64,000 bases of DNA, taken from contig NZ_JADTQG010000001.1 of assembly GCF_016008875.1 (NCBI RefSeq), positions 186,001-250,000 of the forward strand, read 5' to 3'. The notes beneath the pieces are model-generated. The model saw only the letters and a program-made list of their open reading frames with translations, made no database searches and was not told the DNA's origin. The stretch is from Ectopseudomonas mendocina. GTDB taxonomy: Bacteria; Pseudomonadota; Gammaproteobacteria; Pseudomonadales; Pseudomonadaceae. The first letter of the stretch is position 1, and each line of letters opens with the position of its first letter. A program made the position numbers and the translations under genes. This document shows positions 18,370 through 27,767 of this stretch, piece after piece.

Positions 18370-19181
18370 TCGCGACCTCCGAATAGACGTTGCAGGAAGC
18401 CCTGCTTCTTCACATCAAGGAAGCGATGCGCCACTTCCTTGCCGAGCAGGCGATCGACTGCATCGCTGTAGGCCTGGCCAGCGTCGCTCTGGTCATCGAG
18501 GATGACCGGAATGCCCTGGTTGGAAGCCTTGAGCACGGCCTGGGATTCGGGAATCACGCCAAGCAGGCGGATGGCGAGGATTTCCTCGACGTCTTCGACG
18601 CCGAGCATTTCGCCCTTGGTGACGCGCTCGGGGTTGTAACGGGTCAGCAGCAGGTGTTCCTTGATCGGCTCCTCGCCTTTCTCGGCGCGGCGCGATTTGC
18701 TCGCCAGCAGGCCGAGCATGCGGTCGGAGTCACGTACCGAGGACACTTCCGGGTTGGTCACGACGATGGCCTCGTCGGCGAAGTACATCGCCAGGTGAGC
18801 GCCTTTCTCGATGCCGGCCGGCGAGTCGCAGACCACGTATTCGAAATTCTGCGACAGCTCGGTGATGACTTTCTCGACGCCTTCGGGGGTCAGCGCGTCC
18901 TTGTCACGGGTCTGGCTGGCGGCCAGCACGTAGAGGTTCTCGAGGCGCTTGTCCTTGATCAGGGCCTGGGTCAGGGTGGCTTCGCCGTTGACGACGTTGA
19001 CGAAGTCGTACACCACGCGGCGTTCGCAGCCCATGATCAGGTCGAGGTTACGCAGGCCGACGTCGAAGTCGACGATGACGGTCTTGTGCCCGCGGAGGGC
19101 GAGGCCGGTACCGATGGCAGCGCTGGTGGTGGTTTTACCGACGCCACCCTTGCCGGAAGTGACTACGAGGATCTTGGCCAA
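18366..19181 (-). CDS. minD: Septum site-determining ATPase MinD
   Basis: A 271-residue deviant Walker ATPase (GKGGVGKTT at 10-18 with signature Lys11), which binds membrane as an ATP dimer and recruits MinC and MinE. The C-terminus ends in the amphipathic helix [11 protein letters not shown] for membrane attachment. It sits between minC (149 bp upstream plus a hairpin) and minE, the usual operon order. Confidence 0.97.
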   Translation of the reverse strand: MAKILVVTSGKGGVGKTTTSAAIGTGLALRGHKTVIVDFDVGLRNLDLIMGCERRVVYDFVNVVNGEATLTQALIKDKRLENLYVLAASQTRDKDALTPEGVEKVITELSQNFEYVVCDSPAGIEKGAHLAMYFADEAIVVTNPEVSSVRDSDRMLGLLASKSRRAEKGEEPIKEHLLLTRYNPERVTKGEMLGVEDVEEILAIRLLGVIPESQAVLKASNQGIPVILDDQSDAGQAYSDAVDRLLGKEVAHRFLDVKKQGFLQRLFGGRE

Positions 19182-19254
19182 GGTGATTCACCCCAAAAAA
19201 TGAAGATAACGCGGGAATCTGAGGCCAATCGAGGCCTCCAGATGCCCTTTTGAC

Positions 19255-19299
19255 GGAGCCTCAAAAACTGGCTGCGTTGCCAGCGTTTTTAGAGGCTCC
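19255..19299. repeat. Long hairpin between minC and minD
   Basis: GGAGCCTC-AAAAA-CTGGC pairs with GCCAG-CG-TTTTT-AGAGGCTCC around a TGCGTT loop, one extra base on the right arm. It lies after the minC stop and before minD on their transcript. It may attenuate or stabilise the message; no T-run follows on the minus strand. Confidence 0.65.
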
Positions 19300-19330
19300 T
19301 TTATGTCCGTAAAAGTGGCCGCAGTATCCG

Positions 19331-20059
19331 TTAAAGGCGGGTGATGTTCAACACGTCACCCGACAGGCTGACCTGTACCGCATCGCCCCAAAGCGGGTCG
19401 CGGCGCAGGTCTTCGGCGACCTTGTAATGGCCGGCGATGGACAACATTTCGGCGCCCATTTGCTGGCAGAAAATCCGTGCCTTGGTGTTGCCCTTGATGC
19501 CAGCCAGGGCGCGACCACGCATGGGCGCGTAAACATGGATGTTGCCATCGGCGAGAAGTTCCGCCCCGGCACTGACTGGCGCCAGCACGATCAGGTCGCC
19601 GCCCTGGGCATAGATCTGCTGGCCGCCACGTACCGGCGTGGTGATGATGCGGCTGGGTTTGTGCTCGGGTTCGGCCGGTTTTTCCTCGACCTTCTTCGGC
19701 GCCGGATCGAGCGGCCGCTCGCGTGCGCCGGACGGCGGCAGCACCGGCAGATCCATGGCTTCGGCGGCGGCGACGTCGCTTTCGCGCGAGGCGCGGATGG
19801 CCAGGGTGCGCAGGCCATGGCGGCGGCAGACGGCCATCAGCTCGGCCAGGTCCAATTCGCCTTCGCCTTCCGGCAGTTTGTCCAGGGCCAGCACCAGCGG
19901 CGTATTGCTGAAGAAGGCCGGGGCCTGTGCGACCTTTTCCGTCAGTTGCGCGTCGAGGCGCTCGAGGTCGTTGTGCGCCAGTTCCATCACGGTGATGGCG
20001 AGCATGCTGCCCTTAAGCTGGAATACGGGGTCTTGGGCGAGGAGGTCGGCTTGGCTCAT
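19331..20059 (-). CDS. minC: Septum site-determining protein MinC
   Basis: The 242-residue FtsZ-assembly inhibitor has an N-terminal FtsZ-contact domain (about 1-100), a Pro/Glu-rich linker ([17 protein letters not shown]) and a C-terminal beta-helix that binds MinD ([15 protein letters not shown], then [16 protein letters not shown]). ATG 20059 ([11 protein letters not shown]) is preferred: an upstream extension to 20137 lacks homology. First gene of the leftward min operon and divergent from the lauroyl transferase gene. Confidence 0.95.
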   Translation of the reverse strand: MSQADLLAQDPVFQLKGSMLAITVMELAHNDLERLDAQLTEKVAQAPAFFSNTPLVLALDKLPEGEGELDLAELMAVCRRHGLRTLAIRASRESDVAAAEAMDLPVLPPSGARERPLDPAPKKVEEKPAEPEHKPSRIITTPVRGGQQIYAQGGDLIVLAPVSAGAELLADGNIHVYAPMRGRALAGIKGNTKARIFCQQMGAEMLSIAGHYKVAEDLRRDPLWGDAVQVSLSGDVLNITRL

Positions 20060-20256
20060 GGTGATGCGATGGGCCTTCTGGCGAGTCGAAAGATGCCCGG
20101 ACTTATAACGACATAGCCCGCATGCCGCAAGCTGCACGTCAGCGAGGCTGGGACAGGACTACACGAGGCGCTCTATCTGGTTGCTTTCTGGTTGGCGACT
20201 CGCTGTCGTGACTTGACTCGCTGAGACTGACGCACCGAGTCGGCTGGAAAACTGCG

Positions 20257-20269
20257 TTAGAATGCGCGG
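20257..20269 (+). promoter_or_regulatory. Putative -10 region for the lauroyl transferase gene
   Basis: TTAGAATGCGCGG contains a TAGAAT -10 hexamer followed by a GC-rich discriminator, 25-30 bp before the ATG at 20295. The identical 13-mer occurs upstream of queE (60779-60791). The -35 element is weak. Confidence 0.4.
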
Positions 20270-20294
20270 CTTTGTATGTGATCGGAAACGCCTC

Positions 20295-21227
20295 ATGGAT
20301 CGCCCCCGCTTTCGCGCCTATTTCCTTCATCCGCGCTTCTGGCCGCTGTGGCTGGGGTTCGGGCTGCTGTGGCTGGTGGTGCAGCTGCCGTATGGCCTGC
20401 AGCTGAAGCTGGGGCGGGCGCTGGGCTGGCTGATGTATCGCACGGCGACCTCGCGCCGGCAGATAGCGGCGCGCAACCTGGAGCTGTGCTTCCCCGGCAA
20501 GAGCGCTGCCGAGCGTGAGCGTCTGCTCAAGGAGAACTTCGCTTCCACCGGCATCGCCTTCTTCGAGATGGCCATGAGCTGGTGGTGGCCCAAGGCGCGC
20601 CTGGCAAAGCTGGCGCATGTCGAGGGCCTCGAGCATCTGCAGCAGGCGCAGGCCGAAGGGCAGGGCGTCATCCTCATGGCGGTGCACTTCACCACCCTGG
20701 AGATCGGCGCCGCGCTGCTCGGTCAGTTGCACACCATCGACGGCATGTACCGCGAGCATGACAACCCGCTGTTCGACTACGTCCAGCGGCGTGGCCGCGA
20801 GCGCCACAACCTCGATGCCACCGCCATCGAGCGCGAGGACATTCGCGCCATGCTCAAGGTGCTGCGTGCCGGTCGCGCCATCTGGTACGCGCCGGATCAG
20901 GACTACGGCCGCAAGCAGAGCATCTTCGTGCCGTTGTTCGGCATCCAGGCGGCGACGGTCACCGCCACCACCAAGTTCGCTCGCCTGGGCAAGGCGTGCG
21001 TGGTGCCCTTCACCCAGCAGCGCCTGGCCGATGGCAGCGGTTATCGTCTGGTGATCCATGCGCCGCTCGAAGGCTTCCCCGGCGAGAGCGAAGAGGCCGA
21101 TTGCTTGCGCATCAACCAATGGATCGAGCAGGTGGTCAGCGCCTGTCCCGAGCAGTATCTGTGGGCGCATCGGCGCTTCAAGACGCGCCCCGAGGGCGAG
21201 GCGAAGCTGTACGGAAAGCGTAAGTAA
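20295..21227 (+). CDS. lpxL: Lipid A lauroyl acyltransferase (LpxL/HtrB)
   Basis: This 310-residue inner-membrane enzyme adds a secondary acyl chain to Kdo2-lipid IVA or a relative. An N-terminal membrane anchor (about 15-35) precedes the LPLAT domain with the catalytic HxxxxE motif, His131 and Glu136 in VHFTTLE, and YAPDQDYG further on. ATG 20295 has GGAA 8 bases upstream; an earlier in-frame ATG at 20262 is not supported. In P. aeruginosa the gene next to minC is the htrB homologue PA3242, as I recall, and this matches. Confidence 0.9.
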   Translation: MDRPRFRAYFLHPRFWPLWLGFGLLWLVVQLPYGLQLKLGRALGWLMYRTATSRRQIAARNLELCFPGKSAAERERLLKENFASTGIAFFEMAMSWWWPKARLAKLAHVEGLEHLQQAQAEGQGVILMAVHFTTLEIGAALLGQLHTIDGMYREHDNPLFDYVQRRGRERHNLDATAIEREDIRAMLKVLRAGRAIWYAPDQDYGRKQSIFVPLFGIQAATVTATTKFARLGKACVVPFTQQRLADGSGYRLVIHAPLEGFPGESEEADCLRINQWIEQVVSACPEQYLWAHRRFKTRPEGEAKLYGKRK

Positions 21228-21262
21228 CGCACCTATACTCAACAGAAAATCAGGATTGGCCG

Positions 21263-22444
21263 ATGACCGCAGCTGCCCAGCCCCATGAGCCCGTCACCGG
21301 GCTGATTCTTTCCGGTGGTGGAGCGCGGGCGGCCTATCAGGTCGGAGTGTTGGCAGCCATCGCCGATCTGCTGCCAGACACCTCGCACAACCCCTTTCCT
21401 GTGATAGTCGGCACCTCCGCCGGCGCGATCAATGCCGTAGGCCTGGCCTGTGGCGCGCTGCAGTTCGGCGAAGCGGTGCGGCGTCTGACATCGGTCTGGC
21501 AGGGCTTTCACACCCATATGGTGTATCGCAGCGACTGGCCTGGCGTGCTGCGTCAGGCGACGCGTTTCGTCGGCCACAGCCTGCTGGGTATCGGTCGCGA
21601 CGTTCCAGTGGCGCTGCTCGACAGCTCGCCGTTGCGCGACTTACTCGAACGCGAGCTGGATTTCTCCGGTATCGCCGCCGCCGTGCGCCATCGTCAGTTG
21701 CGTGCAGTCGCGGTGACGGCCTTCGGTTATGAAAGCGGCCAGGCAATGACCTTCTATCAGGGCCGCGCCACCATCGACCCCTGGTTTCGCCATCGCCGCG
21801 TGGGCGTGCCGACACGTTTGCAACTTCATCATCTGCTCGCCAGCGCGTCGATTCCGCTGATCTTCCCGCCAGTGAAGATCAACCGTGAATACTTCGGTGA
21901 CGGCGCGGTGCGTCAGGCGGCGCCGATCAGCCCTGCGCTGCATCTGGGCGCCAGCCGCGTGCTGGTGATCGGCGTCAGCGGCAATGCCCAGCTCGAAGCC
22001 AATGCCGCGCTGCCGCGTGTAGCGAGCACGCGGCCGCCGAGCCTGGCGCAGATTGGCGGACACATGCTCAACAGTACCTTCATCGACAATCTGGAGACGG
22101 ATATCGAACTGCTCGAGCGCCTCAACCAGATGAGCGCGCTGGTGCCGCCGGATCGACGTCCGCGTGGCCTGGGGCTCAATCCGGTGGAGGTGCTGGTGAT
22201 CGCGCCGAGCCAGCCGCTGGATCAGATCGCCGCCCGCCACCAGCGTGAGCTGCCTAGGGCGCTGCGTCTGTTCCTGCGTGGCCCGGGGGCGACCAAGGCG
22301 GGCGGGGCCGGCGTGCTCAGCTACCTGTTGTTCGAACCCGGCTATTGCAGCGAGCTGATCGAGCTGGGGTATCAGGACGCGATGACGCGCAAGGCCGACC
22401 TCTGCCGATTTCTTGGTTTGACCGAGGCCGTCCAGCTGGCCTGA
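21263..22444 (+). CDS. Patatin-like phospholipase
   Basis: A 393-residue patatin-family acyl hydrolase with the Ser-Asp dyad: oxyanion-hole loop GGGAR (18-22), nucleophile Ser52 in GTSAG, and Asp213 in FGDGAVRQ. No signal peptide is evident, so it is probably cytosolic, acting on phospholipid or lysolipid at the membrane. It follows the lauroyl transferase by 35 bp in the same direction, suggesting joint control of membrane lipids. The C-terminal 100 residues are the extension seen in RssA-like bacterial patatins. Confidence 0.88.
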   Translation: MTAAAQPHEPVTGLILSGGGARAAYQVGVLAAIADLLPDTSHNPFPVIVGTSAGAINAVGLACGALQFGEAVRRLTSVWQGFHTHMVYRSDWPGVLRQATRFVGHSLLGIGRDVPVALLDSSPLRDLLERELDFSGIAAAVRHRQLRAVAVTAFGYESGQAMTFYQGRATIDPWFRHRRVGVPTRLQLHHLLASASIPLIFPPVKINREYFGDGAVRQAAPISPALHLGASRVLVIGVSGNAQLEANAALPRVASTRPPSLAQIGGHMLNSTFIDNLETDIELLERLNQMSALVPPDRRPRGLGLNPVEVLVIAPSQPLDQIAARHQRELPRALRLFLRGPGATKAGGAGVLSYLLFEPGYCSELIELGYQDAMTRKADLCRFLGLTEAVQLA

Positions 22445-22449
22445 TGCAC

Positions 22450-23304
22450 TCAGGCCAGCACGCCATCGCGAAAATCACGCAGCGCCTGTTCGATTTCCTC
22501 GCGGCTGTTCATCACGAACGGCCCGTACTGCACGATGGGCTCGTTCAGCGGAGTGCCGGCGATCAGCAGCACTCGCGCACCATGGCTACTGGCCAGACGC
22601 AGCTCGCCTGCATCCGACAGCCGCACCAGGCGCCCGGCGCTGATCGGTTGTGCGCTGGCGTCGGGCAGTTCGAGCAGGCCTTCGTAGACGTAGAGCATGA
22701 CCCGCCGCCCGTCGGCCAGGCGCGGCGCCACCTGGCTGCCCGCCGGCAAGTGCAGGTCGAACAGCTGCGGCTGGGTATGCGGACGCTGCACAGCGCCGGC
22801 CTGGCGGATCTCGCCATCGTCGAACTCGCCGGCGATCACCACCACCTCCACGCCGGATGCCGTGCTGATGCGTGGAATGTCCGTGGCGGGAATATCGCGA
22901 TAACCCGCTTCGCCCAGCTTGTCCTTGGCCGGCAGGTTGAGCCAGAGCTGGAAACCGCGCATGGCGCCGGACTCCTGCTCTGGCATCTCGCTGTGGATGA
23001 TGCCGCGCGCGGCGGTCATCCATTGCACGCCGCCGCTGCCTAGCAGGCCGACGTTGCCCAGGTGATCTTCATGGCGCATGCGCCCTTCGAGCATATAAGT
23101 AATGGTCTCGAAGCCGCGATGCGGATGCGGCGGGAAGCCGGCGATGTAGTCGTCGGGGTTGTCGGTGGAAAACTCGTCAAGCATCAGGAAAGGATCGAAA
23201 CGCTCCAGGCCAGGCCCGCCGATGACGCGGTTAAGGCGCACACCGGCGCCGTCGGAGGCGGGTTGGCCAGGCTGGATGCTGATGACGCGGCGTTGCGAAG
23301 TCAT
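22450..23304 (-). CDS. Pirin family protein
   Basis: A 284-residue bicupin. The metal-binding set is in the N-terminal cupin: PPHPHRGFETITYMLEGRMRHEDHLG, with three His and a Glu. Bacterial pirins can act as quercetin dioxygenases or redox-linked modulators; the role here is unknown. ATG 23304 has a good AAGGAG ribosome site; an open extension to 23379 lacks one. Convergent with the patatin gene (5 bp between the stops). Confidence 0.9.
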   Translation of the reverse strand: MTSQRRVISIQPGQPASDGAGVRLNRVIGGPGLERFDPFLMLDEFSTDNPDDYIAGFPPHPHRGFETITYMLEGRMRHEDHLGNVGLLGSGGVQWMTAARGIIHSEMPEQESGAMRGFQLWLNLPAKDKLGEAGYRDIPATDIPRISTASGVEVVVIAGEFDDGEIRQAGAVQRPHTQPQLFDLHLPAGSQVAPRLADGRRVMLYVYEGLLELPDASAQPISAGRLVRLSDAGELRLASSHGARVLLIAGTPLNEPIVQYGPFVMNSREEIEQALRDFRDGVLA

Positions 23305-23409
23305 GGCGCGCTCCTTGGTAGAGAGGAATGGCGCCATGCTATTCGCATTCAATCGATGTTTGGGTGGAAAATTTCCCAATAAATTATCGATTAATCCAAT
23401 AAGTTAGGG

Positions 23410-24180
23410 TTAGTCGGCAATTCTCAGTTTGCGCGACTCCGTATAGAAGTAGCGCAGCTTCTCGTATTCGAACGGCGAGTTGAGCTGGCCATAGTGGAAG
23501 CCGGTGTTGGCACGCGTGTCGACGGCGCGCAGGACCATGATGCCTGGATTGTCGCGGCTGGCGTCGGCCACGTCGAGGTAGTTGACCGCATTCTCCAGGC
23601 TGAAATCCGCCACCAGGCCGCCCGTGTCGCGCAGGTTCGATGGGCCGAGAAGCGGCAGCATCAGGTAAGGGCCGGCGGGCACGCCGTAGTAGCCGAGCGT
23701 CTGGCCGAAGTCTTCGCTCAACCTGGGCAGGCCCATTTTCGTCGCCGGGTCCCAGATACCGCCGACCCCGATAATGGTGTTGAACAGCAGGCGTGCGGTG
23801 GTGTTCATCGCCCGCTTGCCCTTGAGCTGCAGCACGCTGTTGGCCAGCGTGGGGATCTCGCCGAGGTTGCTGAAGAAGTTGTGCACGCCGGTCTGCAGCA
23901 GATCCGGGGTGACGTAGCGGTAGCCATCGACTACGGGCAGGAATACCCACTGATCGAAACGGTAGTTGAAGTGATAGACGCGGCGGTTCCATGACTCCAG
24001 TGGGTCATAGACCTGCAGGGCGTCACTGGAGGCGCGCTCGAACTCCTGCTGATCCAGCCCCGGGTTGAACTGCAGATTCTGCAGCGGGTTGGTGAAACCG
24101 TCGGCGTCGACCTGACGTTCGGCCAGTGCCTGCCCGCTGGCCAGCAGCAGGGCGATGATGAGGGAGCTGTGCTTAACCAC
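23410..24180 (-). CDS. VacJ/MlaA-like protein without lipobox
   Basis: A 256-residue MlaA-family protein. The family removes mislocalised phospholipid from the outer leaflet of the outer membrane. Family motifs are YDPLESWNRRVYHFNYRFDQ, then NFFSNLGEIPTLANSVLQ, GGIWDPATKMGL and FGQTLGYYGV. The signal peptide (MVKHSS...SGQALA) lacks a Cys at the cleavage site, so it is not a lipoprotein, unlike classic MlaA. It starts with GTG inside the end of the upstream hydrolase gene (8-bp overlap; GGAG 7 bases upstream), implying translational coupling. Probably a paralogue of the main mlaA, which sits elsewhere in P. aeruginosa. Confidence 0.88.
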   Translation of the reverse strand: MVKHSSLIIALLLASGQALAERQVDADGFTNPLQNLQFNPGLDQQEFERASSDALQVYDPLESWNRRVYHFNYRFDQWVFLPVVDGYRYVTPDLLQTGVHNFFSNLGEIPTLANSVLQLKGKRAMNTTARLLFNTIIGVGGIWDPATKMGLPRLSEDFGQTLGYYGVPAGPYLMLPLLGPSNLRDTGGLVADFSLENAVNYLDVADASRDNPGIMVLRAVDTRANTGFHYGQLNSPFEYEKLRYFYTESRKLRIAD

Positions 24181-25471
24181 GGAAGAACTCCAGCATGGCG
24201 TCGCTGTTGACGCGATAGTTGAGGTTGCCGCAGTGCCCGCCGCGCGGGTAAAGGGTCAGGCGGTCGCCAAAGGTGCGGCGCAGAAAACCGATGTCGCCCT
24301 GACCGAGGATCAGGTCGTCGGCGTTGTGCATCACCGCGACCTTGTCGCTGCCTTTGAGATAGTCCTCCAGTGCGTACATGCTGGTTTTCTCGATCAGCTG
24401 GTTGAGGCTGCCACCGTCATAACGGGCACGCCACATGGGCATCAGCTGCTCGGCGATGTAGCAATCGAAGTCGCAGCGTAGGGCCATCTGGAAGAAAGGC
24501 GTGAGGCTGGTGTTTTCGGTAATGCGGTAATCGCGCGGGGTGATCAGGCCGCGGCGGTTGAGCAGGTCCGAGGTGAAGACGATATCGGCGGAGGAGAAAC
24601 GGAACGAGGTGCCGATCAGCATGGCCATCTGTTCGTCCGAGAGCCGCTCGGTGGACTGCTGGAAGTCGTAGAGCATGGCCTCGTTGATATCCAGATAGCC
24701 CTTGTCGTTGAAATAGCGCGTCAGCTTGCCCAGTACCAGGTCATAGAAATTGGTGCTGTTGTCGATCCCCTGGACTCGGGTCTGCACCAGCTTGTCCAGG
24801 TTGCTGATGGAGGTGTAGAGGTTGACCGGAGGGTTGAGCAGCAGCACGCGCTGGAAATCGAAGGCGCGGCGGGTTTCGTCGATCTGGCTGACGAAGGCGG
24901 CATGCAGCGCGCCGAGGCTGTATCCGGTCAGCAAATATTCGCTGACTTGCAGTTTCGGGTGCTGGGCGCGTACCGCCTGCATGGCGCGGTACAGGTCGTC
25001 GGCATCTTCCGGGCTATAGCCGGGAGTGGCGAAGCGCGAGGCGGCGGCCATGAAGTCGTAGCTGGTCGGCGACGACAGCTGCACGACATGGAAACCAGCG
25101 CCGTAGAACAGCTTCTTCAGGTATTCGTTGGTACCGTTGGCGTAGTGCGCGCCAGTACCGGCGATGATGAAGATCAGCGGCGCCCGGCCTTTTTGCTCGG
25201 CCAGGCGGTAGCGCAGCTTGGTCACCGGCCAGAAGTTGTCCAGCAGTTCGAATTCGCGGTCCGGGCGCAGGCGTACCGAGTAGTCACGCTGACTGATGTC
25301 GCCGTCGGCCGGGAGTTCCGGGCGTAGTTCGGGCGGCGTGGTGGCGATGGTCGCTTCGAACGGGTTGGCCAGCGGGTAACCGTAGCTTTCGGCATCCACA
25401 TCGGCGGCAACGGCGAAGGCACAGAAGACCAGGCCACCGAGCAAGGCGGCGAGACGGGCAAGGCTGGGCAT
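24173..25471 (-). CDS. Periplasmic alpha/beta hydrolase coupled to VacJ-like gene
   Basis: A 432-residue protein with an N-terminal signal peptide (to about 22) and an alpha/beta-hydrolase core: oxyanion region FIIAGTGAHYANG, nucleophile Ser185 in TGYSLGALH, a late Asp in HNADDLIL and His in RGGHCGN. Orthologues are often mislabelled serine/threonine kinase. The partner gene is a VacJ/MlaA-like protein with which it overlaps, so a lipid or acyl ester is a plausible substrate; this is inference. It is upstream in the pair and probably carries the promoter. Confidence 0.82.
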   Translation of the reverse strand: MPSLARLAALLGGLVFCAFAVAADVDAESYGYPLANPFEATIATTPPELRPELPADGDISQRDYSVRLRPDREFELLDNFWPVTKLRYRLAEQKGRAPLIFIIAGTGAHYANGTNEYLKKLFYGAGFHVVQLSSPTSYDFMAAASRFATPGYSPEDADDLYRAMQAVRAQHPKLQVSEYLLTGYSLGALHAAFVSQIDETRRAFDFQRVLLLNPPVNLYTSISNLDKLVQTRVQGIDNSTNFYDLVLGKLTRYFNDKGYLDINEAMLYDFQQSTERLSDEQMAMLIGTSFRFSSADIVFTSDLLNRRGLITPRDYRITENTSLTPFFQMALRCDFDCYIAEQLMPMWRARYDGGSLNQLIEKTSMYALEDYLKGSDKVAVMHNADDLILGQGDIGFLRRTFGDRLTLYPRGGHCGNLNYRVNSDAMLEFFRG

Positions 25472-25629
25472 GTGCTAAGTCCCTTTAAATCAGAGAGCGT
25501 CTGGATTAAACAGCTGGCTTATGACAGCAGCAAGAAGGGCAAAGTGCCAGACTATCTTAGCTAAATCGCAGGAATCTCGAGTCACAGCAATTGTAGTCAT
25601 GCCTGCCTGGCGAAGCGCAGGGCGTTCGC

Positions 25630-25854
25630 TCAGGCGTGATGATGCAGCCAGGCATGCTTGGGGCGTTCCGGCGCAAGCTGACGATTGCGCTCGAAACGCT
25701 GCCAGACCTTTTCGTGGAAGTAAAAGCCCACCGAATTGCACAGCGGTTCGATTGCCGCTACCAGGCTGCTGGCTGCAACGCTGCCGGTCAGTACGTAGGT
25801 GACGCCGAAGGCAATGCAGAAGTGCATGATGGTGAAGGTCAGTGTCTTGAGCAT
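25630..25854 (-). CDS. DUF2061 small membrane protein
   Basis: A 74-residue protein with two membrane helices (TFTIMHFCIAFGVTYVLTG and SLVAAIEPLCNSVGFYFHEKVW), the pattern of DUF2061, followed by a short His-rich tail (KHAWLHHHA). Function unknown. Single gene with a possible promoter in the AT-rich region above 25860. Confidence 0.85.
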   Translation of the reverse strand: MLKTLTFTIMHFCIAFGVTYVLTGSVAASSLVAAIEPLCNSVGFYFHEKVWQRFERNRQLAPERPKHAWLHHHA

Positions 25855-26045
25855 GATGCACCTCGTTGAGAATCATTTCGTCTTGTGGGAAGGCTATTCC
25901 TGTTCGTTCGGCTCGGGAAATGTGGCGTGTGCATGGCCTTGATAGTCGCTCTAAATTGATTTTGTTCGCATAAAAGCAATTACCTATTTATTCGACTGGT
26001 GGGTCGCTGCGTTAAGGTGAGGCTCTATTTCGAAGGAGCCAAACC

Positions 26046-26375
26046 ATGCAAATCAGTGATATCCCCTTCGGTGTGACGGATTGGAGCGCGATGCCTGCTA
26101 GCGAGCACCCGGGCGAGCGTGGCGTAGCGCGCTGGCGCACCTGCCAGTTTGGTGCGCTGCGAGTACGCATGGTCGAATATTCACCGGGGTATCTGGCTGA
26201 CCACTGGTGCCATAAGGGACACGTGTTGTTGTGCCTGGAGGGGGAGCTGATTACCGAGCTGGAAGATGGCCGGGTATTCGTGCTCAAGCCCGGTATGAGC
26301 TATCAGGTGGCCGATGGCGCTGAAGCGCATCGCTCCTCGACATCGGCTGGCGCGCGCTTGTTCGTGGTGGACTGA
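26046..26375 (+). CDS. DHCW-motif cupin protein
   Basis: A 109-residue single-domain cupin. The characteristic DHWCHKGH segment (the family is named for a DHCW-type motif) and the second cupin half (LKPGMSYQVADGAEAHRS) are clear. Metal-binding is likely; the reaction is unknown. It is 7 bp ahead of the DUF2784 gene and probably cotranscribed. An AAGGAG ribosome site lies 8 bases upstream of the ATG. Confidence 0.85.
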   Translation: MQISDIPFGVTDWSAMPASEHPGERGVARWRTCQFGALRVRMVEYSPGYLADHWCHKGHVLLCLEGELITELEDGRVFVLKPGMSYQVADGAEAHRSSTSAGARLFVVD

Positions 26376-26381
26376 GTCGCG

Positions 26382-26756
26382 ATGCTCTGGCGTATGGCTG
26401 CCGATGCGCTGGTGCTGGTGCACCTGGGCTTCATTTTGTTCGTGCTGCTCGGTGGCTTGCTGTTGCTGCGCTGGCCGCGCTTGCTATGGCTGCACCTGCC
26501 CGCGGTGGCCTGGGGTATCGTCGTGGAGTGCCTGCATCTGGGTTGCCCGCTGACGCCCTGGGAAAATCAGTTGCGCCGGGCGGCGGGGCAAGCTGGATAT
26601 GAGGGCGGCTTCATCGAGCATTACCTGATACCGCTGATCTACCCGGCCGGGCTCACGCCGCAGATCCAGCTCTGGCTGGGGGCCATCGTCGTGCTGGTGA
26701 ACCTGGCCGTTTACGCCTGGCTGATCTGGCGCTGGCGTAGCGGGCCGCGCGCCTGA
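26382..26756 (+). CDS. DUF2784 membrane protein
   Basis: A 124-residue inner-membrane protein with three or four helices and the DUF2784 signature: LVHLGFILFVLLGG at the start, HLGCPLTPWENQLRR in the middle and FIEHYLIPLIYP later. Function unknown. It begins 7 bases after the cupin gene stop. Confidence 0.88.
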   Translation: MLWRMAADALVLVHLGFILFVLLGGLLLLRWPRLLWLHLPAVAWGIVVECLHLGCPLTPWENQLRRAAGQAGYEGGFIEHYLIPLIYPAGLTPQIQLWLGAIVVLVNLAVYAWLIWRWRSGPRA

Positions 26757-26854
26757 TTAGCCCAGCCTATTCATAAGCCTGATGAAGGCTCGGACCCTTT
26801 ATTTCCTTCGCTACACTGCAGCCATTGCAACCAAACAATGAAGGCAGGGCTGCT

Positions 26855-27667
26855 ATGCAAAACCGCATGATGATCACTGGCGCGGGCTCCGGCCTGGGGC
26901 GCGAAATTGCCCTGCGTTGGGCGCGCGAGGGCTGGCAGTTGGCGCTGGCCGACGTCAACGAAGCCGGACTGGCGGAAACCTTGGGGCTGGTGCGCGAGGC
27001 GGGCGGTGACGGCTTCACCCGCCGTTGCGACGTGCGCGACTACAGTCAGCTGACCGCCCTGGCGCAGGCCTGCGAAGAGCAGTTTGGCGGCATCGATGTC
27101 ATCGTCAATAACGCTGGGGTCGCTTCCGGTGGTTTCTTCAGCGAGCTGTCGCTGGAGGACTGGGACTGGCAGATCTCGATCAACCTGATGGGCGTGGTCA
27201 AAGGCTGCAAGGCGTTCCTGCCGCTGCTGGAACGGAGCAAGGGCAAGATCGTCAATATCGCCTCCATGGCCGCGCTGATGCAGGGACCGGGCATGAGCAA
27301 CTACAACGTGGCCAAGGCCGGCGTGGTGGCCTTGTCGGAAAGCCTGCTGGTGGAGCTGCGTCAGCTGGAGATCGGCGTGCATGTGGTCTGCCCATCTTTC
27401 TTCCAGACCAACCTGCTGGACTCTTTCCGTGGCCCGACGCCAGCGATGAAGGCCCAGGTGGGCAAGTTGCTGGAAAGTTCGCCGATCACCGCGGCGAACA
27501 TCGCTGACTATATCCACGATGAAATGGCCAAGGGCAGCTTCATGATCCTGCCGCATGAAATGGGCCGCATGGCCTGGGCGGTCAAGCAGAAGAACCCGCA
27601 GGCGCTGTACGACGAGATGGCCAACATGGCCGAAAAAATGCGCGGCAAGGCCAAATCCGCCAGCTGA
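26855..27667 (+). CDS. Short-chain dehydrogenase/reductase
   Basis: A 270-residue classical SDR. NAD(P)-binding TGAGSGLG is at 8-15, an Asp at the end of beta-2 (ALADVN) suggests NAD or mixed cofactor use, NNAG is at 85-88, and the catalytic set is Ser137, Tyr150 and Lys154 (YNVAK). The C-terminal extension (about 210-270, MAWAVKQKNPQALYDEM) is typical of SDRs annotated next to lipid or alcohol metabolism. ATG 26855 has an AAGG.AGGG ribosome region; upstream in-frame codons are not conserved. Substrate unknown. Confidence 0.88.
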   Translation: MQNRMMITGAGSGLGREIALRWAREGWQLALADVNEAGLAETLGLVREAGGDGFTRRCDVRDYSQLTALAQACEEQFGGIDVIVNNAGVASGGFFSELSLEDWDWQISINLMGVVKGCKAFLPLLERSKGKIVNIASMAALMQGPGMSNYNVAKAGVVALSESLLVELRQLEIGVHVVCPSFFQTNLLDSFRGPTPAMKAQVGKLLESSPITAANIADYIHDEMAKGSFMILPHEMGRMAWAVKQKNPQALYDEMANMAEKMRGKAKSAS

Positions 27668-27767
27668 CCGATAAGTCAGTTATTCATGCCTGCAGGCTTG
27701 CCTGGCGCGGCCTGCAGGGGTAGGGTGGCCGCCCCGGCCTGCCTGCCGTCATGACCATGGAACATTT

